DNA of 13,669 nt, from NCBI GenBank assembly GCA_035317605.1, contig DATHGT010000190.1, positions 1-13,669 of the forward strand, written 5' to 3'. The notes under the pieces were generated by a model. It was not told the DNA's origin and made no database searches. It saw only the letters and a list, made by a program, of their open reading frames with translations. The position numbers and the translations under genes were made by a program. Positions 1 through 6,309 of the stretch are shown here, one piece after another. Position 1 is the stretch's first letter. Every line of letters starts with the position of its first letter. The DNA is from DATHGT01 sp035317605 (GTDB lineage Bacteria > Methylomirabilota > Methylomirabilia > Rokubacteriales > CSP1-6).

Positions 1-100
1 TTAGAGGCGCCAAGTGTACCGTCAAGCGCTCCAGCCAACGACTATCCGCGTGGCTGTAGCTAATGAACACCTTGACCCGCTGTCGGTCGGGCTTAGACAC
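1..100 (-). CDS. TIR-domain protein, N-terminal fragment cut by the window edge
   Basis: Reading the minus strand from a GTG at 100 gives 33 uninterrupted codons to the edge. Residues 10-17 read KVFISYSH, followed by ADSRWLERL. This is the opening beta-strand and first helix of bacterial TIR (Toll/interleukin-1 receptor) domains, where VFISYSH-x-D-x-x-W is the hallmark. An AGGAA about 4 bases before the GTG can serve as ribosome binding site. The frame has a stop 15 codons upstream of the GTG and no ATG in between, so the GTG is the best start. Known bacterial TIR proteins are often NAD-hydrolysing enzymes or scaffolds in anti-phage defence, and others are fused to WD40, TPR or NACHT-like domains. 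The catalytic glutamate and everything C-terminal lie outside the window, so the role is open. It faces away from the ABC operon and is probably unrelated to it. Confidence 0.72.
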   Translation of the reverse strand, partial: MSKPDRQRVKVFISYSHADSRWLERLTVHLAPL

Positions 101-444
101 TGCTTCCTGCGTATGTCGCCGAACTTGTAATTCTCGCGATCAGGGCAGTGGCGCTGAACCTGCGAGCCGTGCAGGATAGCCGGCGCAGCAGCGGTGATTG
201 ACCGCCGCGCGATGTGGGGCGTGACGAACACTTCGCTCGGTCGGCAGGCACGTGAGGGGGCAGGATCGCCAGACCCGGGATATCCGGTCGAAATCTGGGG
301 GCGATGGTCTGGACACGCGGACCCGGTCGGCGAGATGCGTAGCGCCGGGATCAGCATCGTTCGCACGCCGTCGGGGCTCTGGTTCGTGACGTCATCGGAC
401 TTGGCCGCCGTGGCGACGAGCGCCCGTGCTAGGCTCACCCTTCG
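101..444. other. Divergent intergenic region, no gene seen
   Basis: This 344-bp gap separates the leftward TIR gene from the rightward ABC operon. Open frames cross it on both strands, but none shows a family motif, a ribosome binding site or the GC-rich third positions of the neighbours, so I call none. It can fold locally: ATCGCC at 265-270 pairs with GGCGAT at 300-305 around a CCGG-GATAT-CCGG core at 275-287. It should also contain the promoters for both flanking genes. Confidence 0.6.
427..444 (+). promoter_or_regulatory. Possible extended -10 for a near-leaderless ABC operon start
   Basis: TGC-TAGGCT at 427-435 resembles an extended -10 element. A start of transcription about 7 bases after the hexamer falls at 442, only 3 bases before the ATG at 445. 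No Shine-Dalgarno sequence precedes that ATG, which fits a leaderless or near-leaderless message. No good -35 is found at 16-18 bp spacing, so this is a weak prediction. Confidence 0.3.
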
Positions 445-1224
445 ATGCCCCTCGTGTCTTTCTCCGACGTGCAGAAGAGCTACCGCTCCCTCCAGGGCGC
501 CGACTACGTGGCGGTGGAGCACTTCAGCGTCGAGATCGAGTCCGGCGAGTTCTTCTGCCTGCTCGGCCCGAGCGGGTGCGGCAAGACGACCGTGCTCAAG
601 ATGCTCGCGGGGTTCGAACAACCGACGAGTGGGCAGATCCTGATGGAAGGCCGGCCGGTGACCGGCGCCAGTCGCGATCGCGGGGTCGTCTTCCAGGGCG
701 ACGACTCGCTGTACGGGTGGCTCAGCGCGGTCGAGAACGTCGAGTTCGGGCTGCGCATGCAGGGGATCGCGCGAGCGGAGCGGCGCGAGCGCGCCATGCG
801 ATTTCTGGATCTCGTGGGATTGAACGGTCAGCAGCAAAAATTCCCGGCGGAGCTGTCCGGCGGGATGAAGCAGCGGATCCAGATCGCGCGGGCGCTGGTG
901 AACGAGCCGAAGATGCTCCTCATGGACGAGCCGTTTGCGGCGCTGGACGCGCAGACGCGGTCGCTCATGCAGGAGGAACTGGCGCGGATCTGGCGGGCCA
1001 CGCGGACGACCGTGTTCTTCATCACCCACGACATCGACGAGGCGGTCACGCTCGGGACGCGGATCGGGGTGATGCGCGCGGGGCCGCGGTCGCAGGTGAA
1101 GGGCGTGCTGGAAGTCGCGCTGAACGGGGCGCGCGACCGGACCGACGACGTCTTTCTGGGTTACTACAAGCAGGTCTACGAGATGATCCGGGACGAAGTC
1201 GCCAAATCGATCGCCCACGCATGA
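445..1224 (+). CDS. ABC transporter ATP-binding protein, nitrate/sulfonate/taurine (SsuB/TauB) type
   Basis: This 259-aa cytoplasmic ATPase energises an importer. All motifs are in order: Walker A GPSGCGKT at 41-48, Q-loop Q84, signature LSGGM at 138-142, Walker B LLMDEP with D161 and catalytic E162, D-loop ALDA at 166-169, and H-loop H195. LSGGMKQR followed by ARAL matches the SsuB/TauB/NrtD branch, which drives uptake of small anions, sulfonates, pyrimidine precursors or aromatic acids. The length is normal for the branch. Its TGA overlaps the permease ATG (ATGA at 1221-1224), so the two are translationally coupled. The ATG at 445 lacks a Shine-Dalgarno sequence but begins exactly at the family's usual N-terminus. 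The substrate cannot be assigned from the ATPase. Confidence 0.95.
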   Translation: MPLVSFSDVQKSYRSLQGADYVAVEHFSVEIESGEFFCLLGPSGCGKTTVLKMLAGFEQPTSGQILMEGRPVTGASRDRGVVFQGDDSLYGWLSAVENVEFGLRMQGIARAERRERAMRFLDLVGLNGQQQKFPAELSGGMKQRIQIARALVNEPKMLLMDEPFAALDAQTRSLMQEELARIWRATRTTVFFITHDIDEAVTLGTRIGVMRAGPRSQVKGVLEVALNGARDRTDDVFLGYYKQVYEMIRDEVAKSIAHA

Positions 1225-1997
1225 CCGCCCCGCCCGTGAGACGCGTGTGGAACCAGTACGGCGGCTACGCGCTCGGGTTCGTCAGCCTGTTCGTGGTCTG
1301 GCACCTGGCCTCCGTCTACCTGGTCGGCTCGGTGCTGTTTCCGCCGCCGACCCTGGTGTTCAAGAAGGGGGTCGTGCTCGTGCGCAACGGGGTCCTGTTC
1401 GAGCACCTGTGGGCGAGCGCCCAGCGCATCCTGGCCGGGTTCATCGCGGGCTCGCTGCTCGGCATTCCCATCGGGCTGGCCATGGGCTCGTTCCGGCCCG
1501 TGCGGAAGGTGCTGGAGCCTTACACGGAGTTCCTGCGCTTCATCCCGTCCGTGGCCATGATCACGGTGGCCGTGATTTGGTTCGGGATCGGCGAGGGCTC
1601 CAAGATCTTCCTGATCATCTACACGACGATCTTCATCGTCATCCTCAACACGGCGGCGGGGGTGTCGGCCATCGCGCCGAACAAGATCCGGGCGGCGCAG
1701 GCGCTGGGCGCGACGCGCGGGCAGATCTTCCTGCACGTGGCGTTGCCCGCGACAGTGCCGTACATTCTCACCGGCATGCGTCTGGCGATGGGCAACTCCT
1801 TCACGACCATCGTGGCGGCGGAGCTGATCGCGGCCAACGAGGGACTCGGCAAGATGCTCTGGGACGGCCGGATGTTCATGTTGGTGGACGACATCTTCGT
1901 GTCGCTGGTGTGCCTGGGGCTGCTCGGGTTCGCGGTCGACCGCCTGTTTCGCTGGAGCATTTACACGTTCGCGGGAAAATATTCTCCCGCGACCTGA
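1221..1997 (+). CDS. ABC transporter permease, SsuC/TauC type
   Basis: This 258-aa inner-membrane protein forms the transport channel. Hydrophobic segments lie near residues 15-35, 69-89, 106-122, 128-147, 181-201 and 224-240, giving six membrane spans. The cytoplasmic EAA loop that docks on the ATPase is at about 157-176 (AAQALGATRGQ, ending in ALP), close to the EAA-x3-G-x9-I-x-LP consensus of binding-protein-dependent permeases. The start is the ATG that overlaps the ATPase stop by four bases. The same frame is open further upstream, but only as a shadow of the ATPase gene. The last codons lie inside a strong inverted repeat (1969-1992), and the binding-protein gene follows 21 bases after the stop. 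Length and motifs fit the nitrate/sulfonate/bicarbonate permease branch. Confidence 0.93.
   Translation: MTAPPVRRVWNQYGGYALGFVSLFVVWHLASVYLVGSVLFPPPTLVFKKGVVLVRNGVLFEHLWASAQRILAGFIAGSLLGIPIGLAMGSFRPVRKVLEPYTEFLRFIPSVAMITVAVIWFGIGEGSKIFLIIYTTIFIVILNTAAGVSAIAPNKIRAAQALGATRGQIFLHVALPATVPYILTGMRLAMGNSFTTIVAAELIAANEGLGKMLWDGRMFMLVDDIFVSLVCLGLLGFAVDRLFRWSIYTFAGKYSPAT
1969..1992 (+). promoter_or_regulatory. Intercistronic hairpin between permease and binding-protein genes
   Basis: TCGCGGGA at 1969-1976 pairs perfectly with TCCCGCGA at 1985-1992 across an 8-base AT-rich loop. The loop ends could add AAT/ATT pairs with one A-C mismatch. It covers the last codons of the permease gene and ends 26 bases before the binding-protein ATG. 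It is not followed by a T-run, so it is unlikely to be a full terminator. An RNA processing or stabilising element, or partial attenuator, is the likely role. Confidence 0.6.
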
Positions 1998-2018
1998 CCG
2001 ACAAGGGAGGCAACGCTC

Positions 2019-2981
2019 ATGCTGAGACGTGCGACGGGGTACCTGCTCGTAGTGGCCGCGCTGCTGTGGACCGGCCCCGCGTGGGCGCAGACGAAGATGA
2101 CCATCGCCACCGGCGTCGATCCGGTGTTCTCCGCCTACTACGTGGCGCTCCAGGAGGGCCTGTTCAAGAAGCACGGGCTCGATGTACGCATCAACACGGG
2201 CCCCTCGGGCTCGGCCATGGTCGCCTTCCTCGTGAACGGCCAGATCGAGTCCGCCTTCGGCTCGGAGATCGCCGGGGTCGCCAACCACAACCTCGACCCG
2301 AACGTGGTCGTTGTCGCGCAGGCCACTCGCTTGGTCCGCTGGATCGCCGTGGTCGGCCGCAACGTCGACAATCTCGACGGGCTCAAGGGCAAGAAGGTCG
2401 GCATCGCCCGCGGCTCCGGCGGTGAAGTCTTCTGGCTCGCCATGATCGACAAGCTGAAGCTGAATCCGGCCGACTACACCGTGGTCAACGTGGAGGCGCC
2501 GGAGATGGTAGCCGCGCTCGAGCGCGGCAACATCGACGCCTACGCCGTGTGGGAGCCATGGGTGACGCGCGGCCTCGCCGCCGTGAAGAACACCAAGGTG
2601 CTGCGCGACCAGGAAGGCATCCTCGAGCAGGGCGTCTACATCTATATGAACCGCGGGTGGATCCAGAAGAACCCCGGTCCGGCCGAGGGCTTCATCAAGG
2701 CGCTGGTGGAGGCCACCGACCTGATCAACAAGGACCGCAAGCGCGCGGCCAAGGACGTGTCGGACTTCCTCAAGAACCTCGACCCGCCGCTCGTCGAGCA
2801 GCTCATGACCAAGCTCAGGTTCGAGATGGAGCTGAGCGACTTCACCGTCAACCTGTTCCACCTGGCCGAGGCCCAGCTCAAGGGCCAGGGCAAGCTCGCC
2901 AAGCCGGTCGACTGGAGCACGTTCATCTACCCGGACCTCATGCGGAAGGTCCTGCCCGCGAAGGTGAACTACAAGCCGTAG
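2019..2981 (+). CDS. ABC transporter substrate-binding protein, NMT1/SsuA type, exported
   Basis: This 320-aa periplasmic receptor captures the ligand and delivers it to the permease. A signal peptide is clear: positively charged LRR, a hydrophobic core at about 7-18, and a cleavage site after AWA (residue 23). The mature part has the SsuA/NMT1 pattern: a first strand followed by PVFSAYYVALQEGLFKKHGL, then LKGKKVGIARGSGGEVFW in the middle of the fold, and a hinge-to-second-lobe stretch with ALERGNIDAYAVWEPW. In relatives the latter forms ligand contacts and signals an alpha-keto, sulfonate, nitrate or pyrimidine type ligand. A GGGAGG at 2005-2010, 8 bases from the ATG, is a strong ribosome binding site. 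It is the last gene of the operon. The ligand is unknown. Confidence 0.93.
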   Translation: MLRRATGYLLVVAALLWTGPAWAQTKMTIATGVDPVFSAYYVALQEGLFKKHGLDVRINTGPSGSAMVAFLVNGQIESAFGSEIAGVANHNLDPNVVVVAQATRLVRWIAVVGRNVDNLDGLKGKKVGIARGSGGEVFWLAMIDKLKLNPADYTVVNVEAPEMVAALERGNIDAYAVWEPWVTRGLAAVKNTKVLRDQEGILEQGVYIYMNRGWIQKNPGPAEGFIKALVEATDLINKDRKRAAKDVSDFLKNLDPPLVEQLMTKLRFEMELSDFTVNLFHLAEAQLKGQGKLAKPVDWSTFIYPDLMRKVLPAKVNYKP

Positions 2982-3012
2982 CGAGGGCGTTTCACCCGCG
3001 CGGCGGAAGGTC

Positions 3013-3027
3013 CCGGCGAACGGCCGG
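3013..3027 (+). terminator. Weak hairpin downstream of the ABC operon
   Basis: CCGGC at 3013-3017 and GCCGG at 3023-3027 form a 5-bp GC stem with a 5-base loop, 31 bases after the binding-protein stop. There is no T-tract, so termination here would be weak or Rho-assisted. Confidence 0.25.
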
Positions 3028-3035
3028 CTCGCATC

Positions 3036-3108
3036 GGACTAAAGTCCAATAGGCTCACGGGCGCGGGCCGGACAGAATGCTGCCCAAAGTGGGCGACTAT
3101 AGGGCAGC
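3036..3108 (+). promoter_or_regulatory. Palindrome plus stem-loop in the leader of the CSLREA gene
   Basis: Two symmetric elements sit upstream of the ATG at 3134. The first is GGACT-AA-AGTCC at 3036-3047, a 12-base inverted repeat suited to a dimeric regulator. The second is GCTGCCC at 3079-3085 pairing with GGGCAGC at 3102-3108; an alternative inner pairing GCCC/GGGC lies within the loop region. The stem ends 10 bases before the ribosome binding site (AGGGAGGG, 3119-3126). Their function is not known. Confidence 0.4.
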
Positions 3109-3133
3109 GCTGGATGCGAGGGAGGGCCTATCA

Positions 3134-5491
3134 ATGCGAAAGATCTCGTGGCTCCTGGCGTTCGTGGTCGCAGGGGCGCTACTGCCGTGCGTTGGCGGGC
3201 CCGCCGCCGCGGCGACATTCAACGTCAACAGCACGGCGGATGCGGTCGACGTCAATCCCGGCGACGGGGTCTGCGCCAGCGCCACCGGTCTCTGCACGTT
3301 GCGCGCGGCCATCATGGAAGCCAACGCGCTCGCCGGCCCCGACACGATCGTCGTCGCTTCCGGCACGTACACGCTGACGCTTCAGGGCGCCGGCGAGAAC
3401 GCAGCGGCGACCGGCGACCTCGATATCACGGGCAACCTGGTCCTCAACGGCTTCGGGGCCCAGACCACCATCATCGACGCCGCGGGCATCGATCGCGCCT
3501 TCGAGGTCCATCCGGGCGCGACGGTCACGATTCACGCGGTCACCGTCCGCGGCGGCAATCCCGGCGCCGGCGTCAGTGGTGGAGGCATTCTCAATCGCGG
3601 CACCCTGACGCTGTCCGACAGCATCGTCACGGCCAACACGAGTGGGAATTTCGGCGGCGGCATCCACAACCTCGGCACCATGACGGTCACTGCGGTCACG
3701 GTGCGCAACAACGCCACCGTGGGCTCCAACCTCAGTGGCGGCGGCGGCGGCCTGTTCAACGAAGGCAGCCTGCAGATGAACGCGGTGACCGTGAGCGGCA
3801 ACACCACGCAAGGCCGCGGCGGCGGGATCTACAACCTGGACCAGGCGCTCACGCTCGTGAACAGCACTGTCAGCGGCAACGGAGCTCTGAACGGGGGCGG
3901 CCTCTTCAACAGAAACGGCGCGGTGCAGTCGACGAACACCGCGATTGTCCTCAACACGGCGAGCGACAACGGCGGAGGTCTCTGGAACTTCGCAGGGACG
4001 GCCACCCTGTCCAACACGCTCTTGAGCGCCAACACGGCGGCCACGCCGGCCGACAACTGCGCGGGGACCATCGCCTCCTCGGGGCACAACCTCTCGAGCG
4101 ACGCGTCGTGCGCGTTCGCGGCCGGCACCGACTTCAACAGCACCGGTGCGCTGCTCGGCGCCCTGGCCAACAACGGGGGCCCGACCGAGACGCATGCCTT
4201 GCTTGCCGGCAGCCCGGCCATCGACGCCGGGTCGTGCTCCGTGGCCGCCGATCAGCGGGGCGTATCCAGGCCTCAGGGTCCGGCCTGCGACATCGGCCCG
4301 TACGAGGCCTCGCGGTCTTGCGTCACGGCGCCGGCGGGCCTGGTCGGATGGTGGACGTTCGACGAGGGCACAGGTGCGACGAGCTTCCAGGACGTCATCG
4401 GGGGCAACAACGCGACGCCCTCCAATTCGCCAGTCGACGCAGTGCAGGCTCCTCAGGCCGTGGTCGGCACCGTTGGCGGCGCGATCCACTTTCCGAAGTT
4501 CCCGAACGGGCTGACCGGCGCCCGCGTCAGCCCTCAAGGCGCGCTGGCGACCATCGGGTCGGGCAACTTCACCATCGACGCGTGGGTGAATGTGCCGCCG
4601 GACGCGGCGAACATCCGGCACTACATCGTCAACAAGTTCGACGAGGTCCAGCACAGGGGCTTCGGCCTGTACGTCGTCTCGCCGGCGGTGACCGGCAACG
4701 AGCGGCTCGAGTTCGTGTGGGGCGACGGCGCAAACACCAACACGGTGCAGACGATCTCGCCCCTGACGACCGGGCAGTGGCACCACGTGGCGGTGACGGT
4801 CGCTCGGAACGTGGGCGGCTTCGCGCTGGATATCCGGCTGTACGTTGACGGTGTCCAGCGTGGCCAGCAGTCGGGGAACCCGCCGAGCCTGGGCTCCTTC
4901 GCCAACTTCCTCTTCCTCGAGATCGGCAACCGGCCCAGCAACTTCGAGGCGCCGATCACGCTCGACGAGCTCGAGATCTTCAATGTCGCGCTGCCGGCGG
5001 CGGACGTCCTGGCCATCTCCAACGCGGGCAACGCCGGCAAGTGCAAGTGCGCCCCGGGTGGTCAATCGGTCCAACTGTCGGCGCAAGTGGGGGTCGCCCA
5101 GGGGGCGGCGACGACGGTGCCCGTGAGCATCAGCTACAGCATCCAGGGGTGTTTCGGCCGCGAGCTGTTCGCGATCGCGGTCGTGAACGCCCCGCCCGCC
5201 TCTCTGCCCCCCTCGTATCTCGATGGCAGCACCGGCACGTGGGTCCCGCTGCCCACTCAGCTCTCGGACGTCAAGCCGTTCGTGACGGGCGGGCCATTGA
5301 CCGCGGACGGAAACCACAACATCTTCACCGGCTCCTTGCCGTTCGGAACCTACGATCTGTTCCTGGTGTGCGACCTCTTCGTGAACGGCCGTCTGGACGC
5401 CACGTTCCCGCCGCTGTGTCTGAGCGGCAGCTTCAGCGCCTCCAACCTCAACTTGTCGAAGAGCAACATCAACGATGCCCGTCCGCGATGA
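3134..5491 (+). CDS. Secreted CSLREA-type beta-helix protein with choice-of-anchor Q and LamG domains
   Basis: This 785-aa extracellular protein starts at the ATG at 3134, which has AGGGAGGG 7 bases upstream and opens directly into a signal peptide (core about 4-18, cleavage near AAA at 27). An ATG 19 codons earlier has no ribosome site. The domain order is: a CSLREA-like segment with VNSTADAVDVNPGDGVC and CTLRAAIMEANA (54-65); a right-handed beta-helix of GGGI-x-N-x-GT-type rungs (about 149-300); a choice-of-anchor Q segment with NNGGPTETHALLAGSPAID (about 290-392); a LamG/concanavalin-like domain (about 403-636) opening GLVGWWTFDEGTGA and containing GQWHHVAVT; and a cysteine-containing C-terminal domain (638-785) that I do not recognise. 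No PEP-CTERM, LPXTG or membrane anchor ends the protein. Adhesion or glycan binding is an inference from the domains. Confidence 0.88.
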   Translation: MRKISWLLAFVVAGALLPCVGGPAAAATFNVNSTADAVDVNPGDGVCASATGLCTLRAAIMEANALAGPDTIVVASGTYTLTLQGAGENAAATGDLDITGNLVLNGFGAQTTIIDAAGIDRAFEVHPGATVTIHAVTVRGGNPGAGVSGGGILNRGTLTLSDSIVTANTSGNFGGGIHNLGTMTVTAVTVRNNATVGSNLSGGGGGLFNEGSLQMNAVTVSGNTTQGRGGGIYNLDQALTLVNSTVSGNGALNGGGLFNRNGAVQSTNTAIVLNTASDNGGGLWNFAGTATLSNTLLSANTAATPADNCAGTIASSGHNLSSDASCAFAAGTDFNSTGALLGALANNGGPTETHALLAGSPAIDAGSCSVAADQRGVSRPQGPACDIGPYEASRSCVTAPAGLVGWWTFDEGTGATSFQDVIGGNNATPSNSPVDAVQAPQAVVGTVGGAIHFPKFPNGLTGARVSPQGALATIGSGNFTIDAWVNVPPDAANIRHYIVNKFDEVQHRGFGLYVVSPAVTGNERLEFVWGDGANTNTVQTISPLTTGQWHHVAVTVARNVGGFALDIRLYVDGVQRGQQSGNPPSLGSFANFLFLEIGNRPSNFEAPITLDELEIFNVALPAADVLAISNAGNAGKCKCAPGGQSVQLSAQVGVAQGAATTVPVSISYSIQGCFGRELFAIAVVNAPPASLPPSYLDGSTGTWVPLPTQLSDVKPFVTGGPLTADGNHNIFTGSLPFGTYDLFLVCDLFVNGRLDATFPPLCLSGSFSASNLNLSKSNINDARPR
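3578..4033 (+). repeat. Degenerate rung repeats encoding a beta-helix
   Basis: Residues 149-300 of the CSLREA protein contain five successive rungs of about 25-35 residues, each with a GGG-hydrophobic-aromatic or I/L-x-N turn followed by TLTL-like and S-x-V-x-x-N strands. This is the polymorphic outer-membrane-protein/pectin-lyase-like pattern. At DNA level the repeats are diverged, with recurrent GGCGGCGG-type turns. Confidence 0.7.
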
Positions 5492-5521
5492 CTCCGGCGA
5501 AGTGGAGCGACGTGAAGCGGG

Positions 5522-5540
5522 CCTGGTGAAACTCACCGGG
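5522..5540 (+). terminator. Hairpin after the CSLREA gene
   Basis: CCTGGTGA at 5522-5529 pairs with TCACCGGG at 5533-5540 (one T-G wobble) around a 3-base AAC loop, 30 bases after the stop. No T-run follows. It may be a Rho-type or processing hairpin. It is the main structured element between the two secreted-protein genes. A second GC stem (GGCGCG 5615-5620 with CGCGCC 5631-5636) lies just before the next ribosome binding site. Confidence 0.4.
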
Positions 5541-5650
5541 GGTACAAGATGACTGGGCACGGGAAAACCTCGACGAATCCCACGTTCGCGGCTTTGCAGA
5601 AGTTCGGGACGAGAGGCGCGCCGCGGCAGCCGCGCCCAATGGAGCTTGCG

Positions 5651-6295
5651 ATGACACGATGGCTCACATCAGCTCTCACGCTCACGCTGCTGATCGCTTT
5701 CACCGGTCTGGCCGTGGCCCAGCCGAAGGCAGGAGGCCGTAAGGCCATCGACACGACTTCGCCGCAACCCCGTGATCTTCGGCCCGTGACGACGACGGGT
5801 GTCGTGACCCACGTCGATCATGCCGCCAAGACGTTCACGGTCAACGCCAACGGCAAGGCGGTGACGTTCGGCGCCGCGAACCTCGCGACGCTCCCCGAGG
5901 TCGGCGCCACGGCAGAAGTGACTCATCAGCCAAGCCCCGGTGGGATGGCGCAAGCGACGACCGTGAAGAGCTCGAAGAGCAATACGTCCGAGCGCGCTGG
6001 TAGCGCGGTTCCCCCCTCGATGGGCGGTGGTACGCTCGCTCCCACGACTGGCATGACCTATGGCCAACGGGCGGGCAGCCCCTCGGTGGTGGCCGGCAAG
6101 GTGACCCACGTCGATCCCGTCGCAAAGACGTTCACGGTGGACGCAAACGGCAAGCCCGTGACGTTTGGCGCCGCGAGCATTGATCAGCTCCCCAAACTCG
6201 GGACAATGGTTGACGTTGCCTACACCTGGGCGGGCCCTCCCGCCACGCCGGATGCGACGTCCGTGAAGAGCTCGAAGAGCAACTCGAGCGACTGA
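5651..6295 (+). CDS. Exported protein with two copies of a small beta-rich domain (DUF5666-like)
   Basis: The protein has 214 aa from the ATG at 5651, which has GGAG at 5641-5644 at good spacing and leads straight into a signal peptide (TRW, hydrophobic core 5-20, cleavage after AVA at 22). Upstream in-frame ATGs at 5549 and 5639 would bury the signal sequence. The mature protein is a tandem duplication: G-x-VTHVD-x3-KTFTV-x-ANGK-x-VTFGAA in each half, with each copy ending in VKSSKSN. A Pro/Gly-rich linker joins them. The G-x-V-x-x-VD-x6-F-x-V pattern resembles DUF5666-like OB-fold domains of secreted proteins; this is by eye. I do not know its function. It converges on the LLM gene with 10 bp between stops. 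Confidence 0.78.
   Translation: MTRWLTSALTLTLLIAFTGLAVAQPKAGGRKAIDTTSPQPRDLRPVTTTGVVTHVDHAAKTFTVNANGKAVTFGAANLATLPEVGATAEVTHQPSPGGMAQATTVKSSKSNTSERAGSAVPPSMGGGTLAPTTGMTYGQRAGSPSVVAGKVTHVDPVAKTFTVDANGKPVTFGAASIDQLPKLGTMVDVAYTWAGPPATPDATSVKSSKSNSSD
5798..5983 (+). repeat. Tandem domain duplication, copy 1
   Basis: This 62-codon unit runs from GVVTHVD to KSSKSN. It shares long near-identical DNA blocks with copy 2 at 6095-6283, for example AAGACGTTCACGGT and GTGAAGAGCTCGAAGAGCAA. The high DNA identity points to a fairly recent internal duplication or to gene conversion between copies. Confidence 0.85.
6095..6283 (+). repeat. Tandem domain duplication, copy 2
   Basis: This 63-codon unit runs from GKVTHVD to KSSKSN and is the second copy of 5798-5983. 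Its middle (after FGAAS) is more diverged than its ends: LPKLGTMVDVAYTW here against LPEVGATAEVTHQP in copy 1. Confidence 0.85.
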
Positions 6296-6309
6296 GCTCG
6301 AGCGCTCAG
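6292..6309. terminator. Shared hairpin between convergent genes
   Basis: CTGAGC at 6292-6297 pairs with GCTCAG at 6304-6309 over a 6-base loop. It spans both stop codons of the convergent genes (stops at 6293-6295 plus and 6308-6306 minus). As a symmetric stem it could act in both directions, but no T-run flanks it. Confidence 0.4.

Noticed and set aside
194..444. Open frames in both directions across the left intergenic region, including one entering the ATPase gene from 194
   Set aside because: No ribosome site, no family motif, and within 445-1224 they are plainly out of frame with a motif-complete ABC ATPase.
3040..3074. FliA (sigma-28) promoter reading: TAAAG followed by GCCGGACA
   Set aside because: The spacing between the two boxes is 19 bases, whereas sigma-28 promoters need about 11, so the match is likely incidental.
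3069..3085. Sigma-54 promoter candidate upstream of the CSLREA gene (GG-N10-GC at 3070-3083)
   Set aside because: Spacing fits but the boxes match poorly (about half of the consensus positions), unlike the site at 9154.
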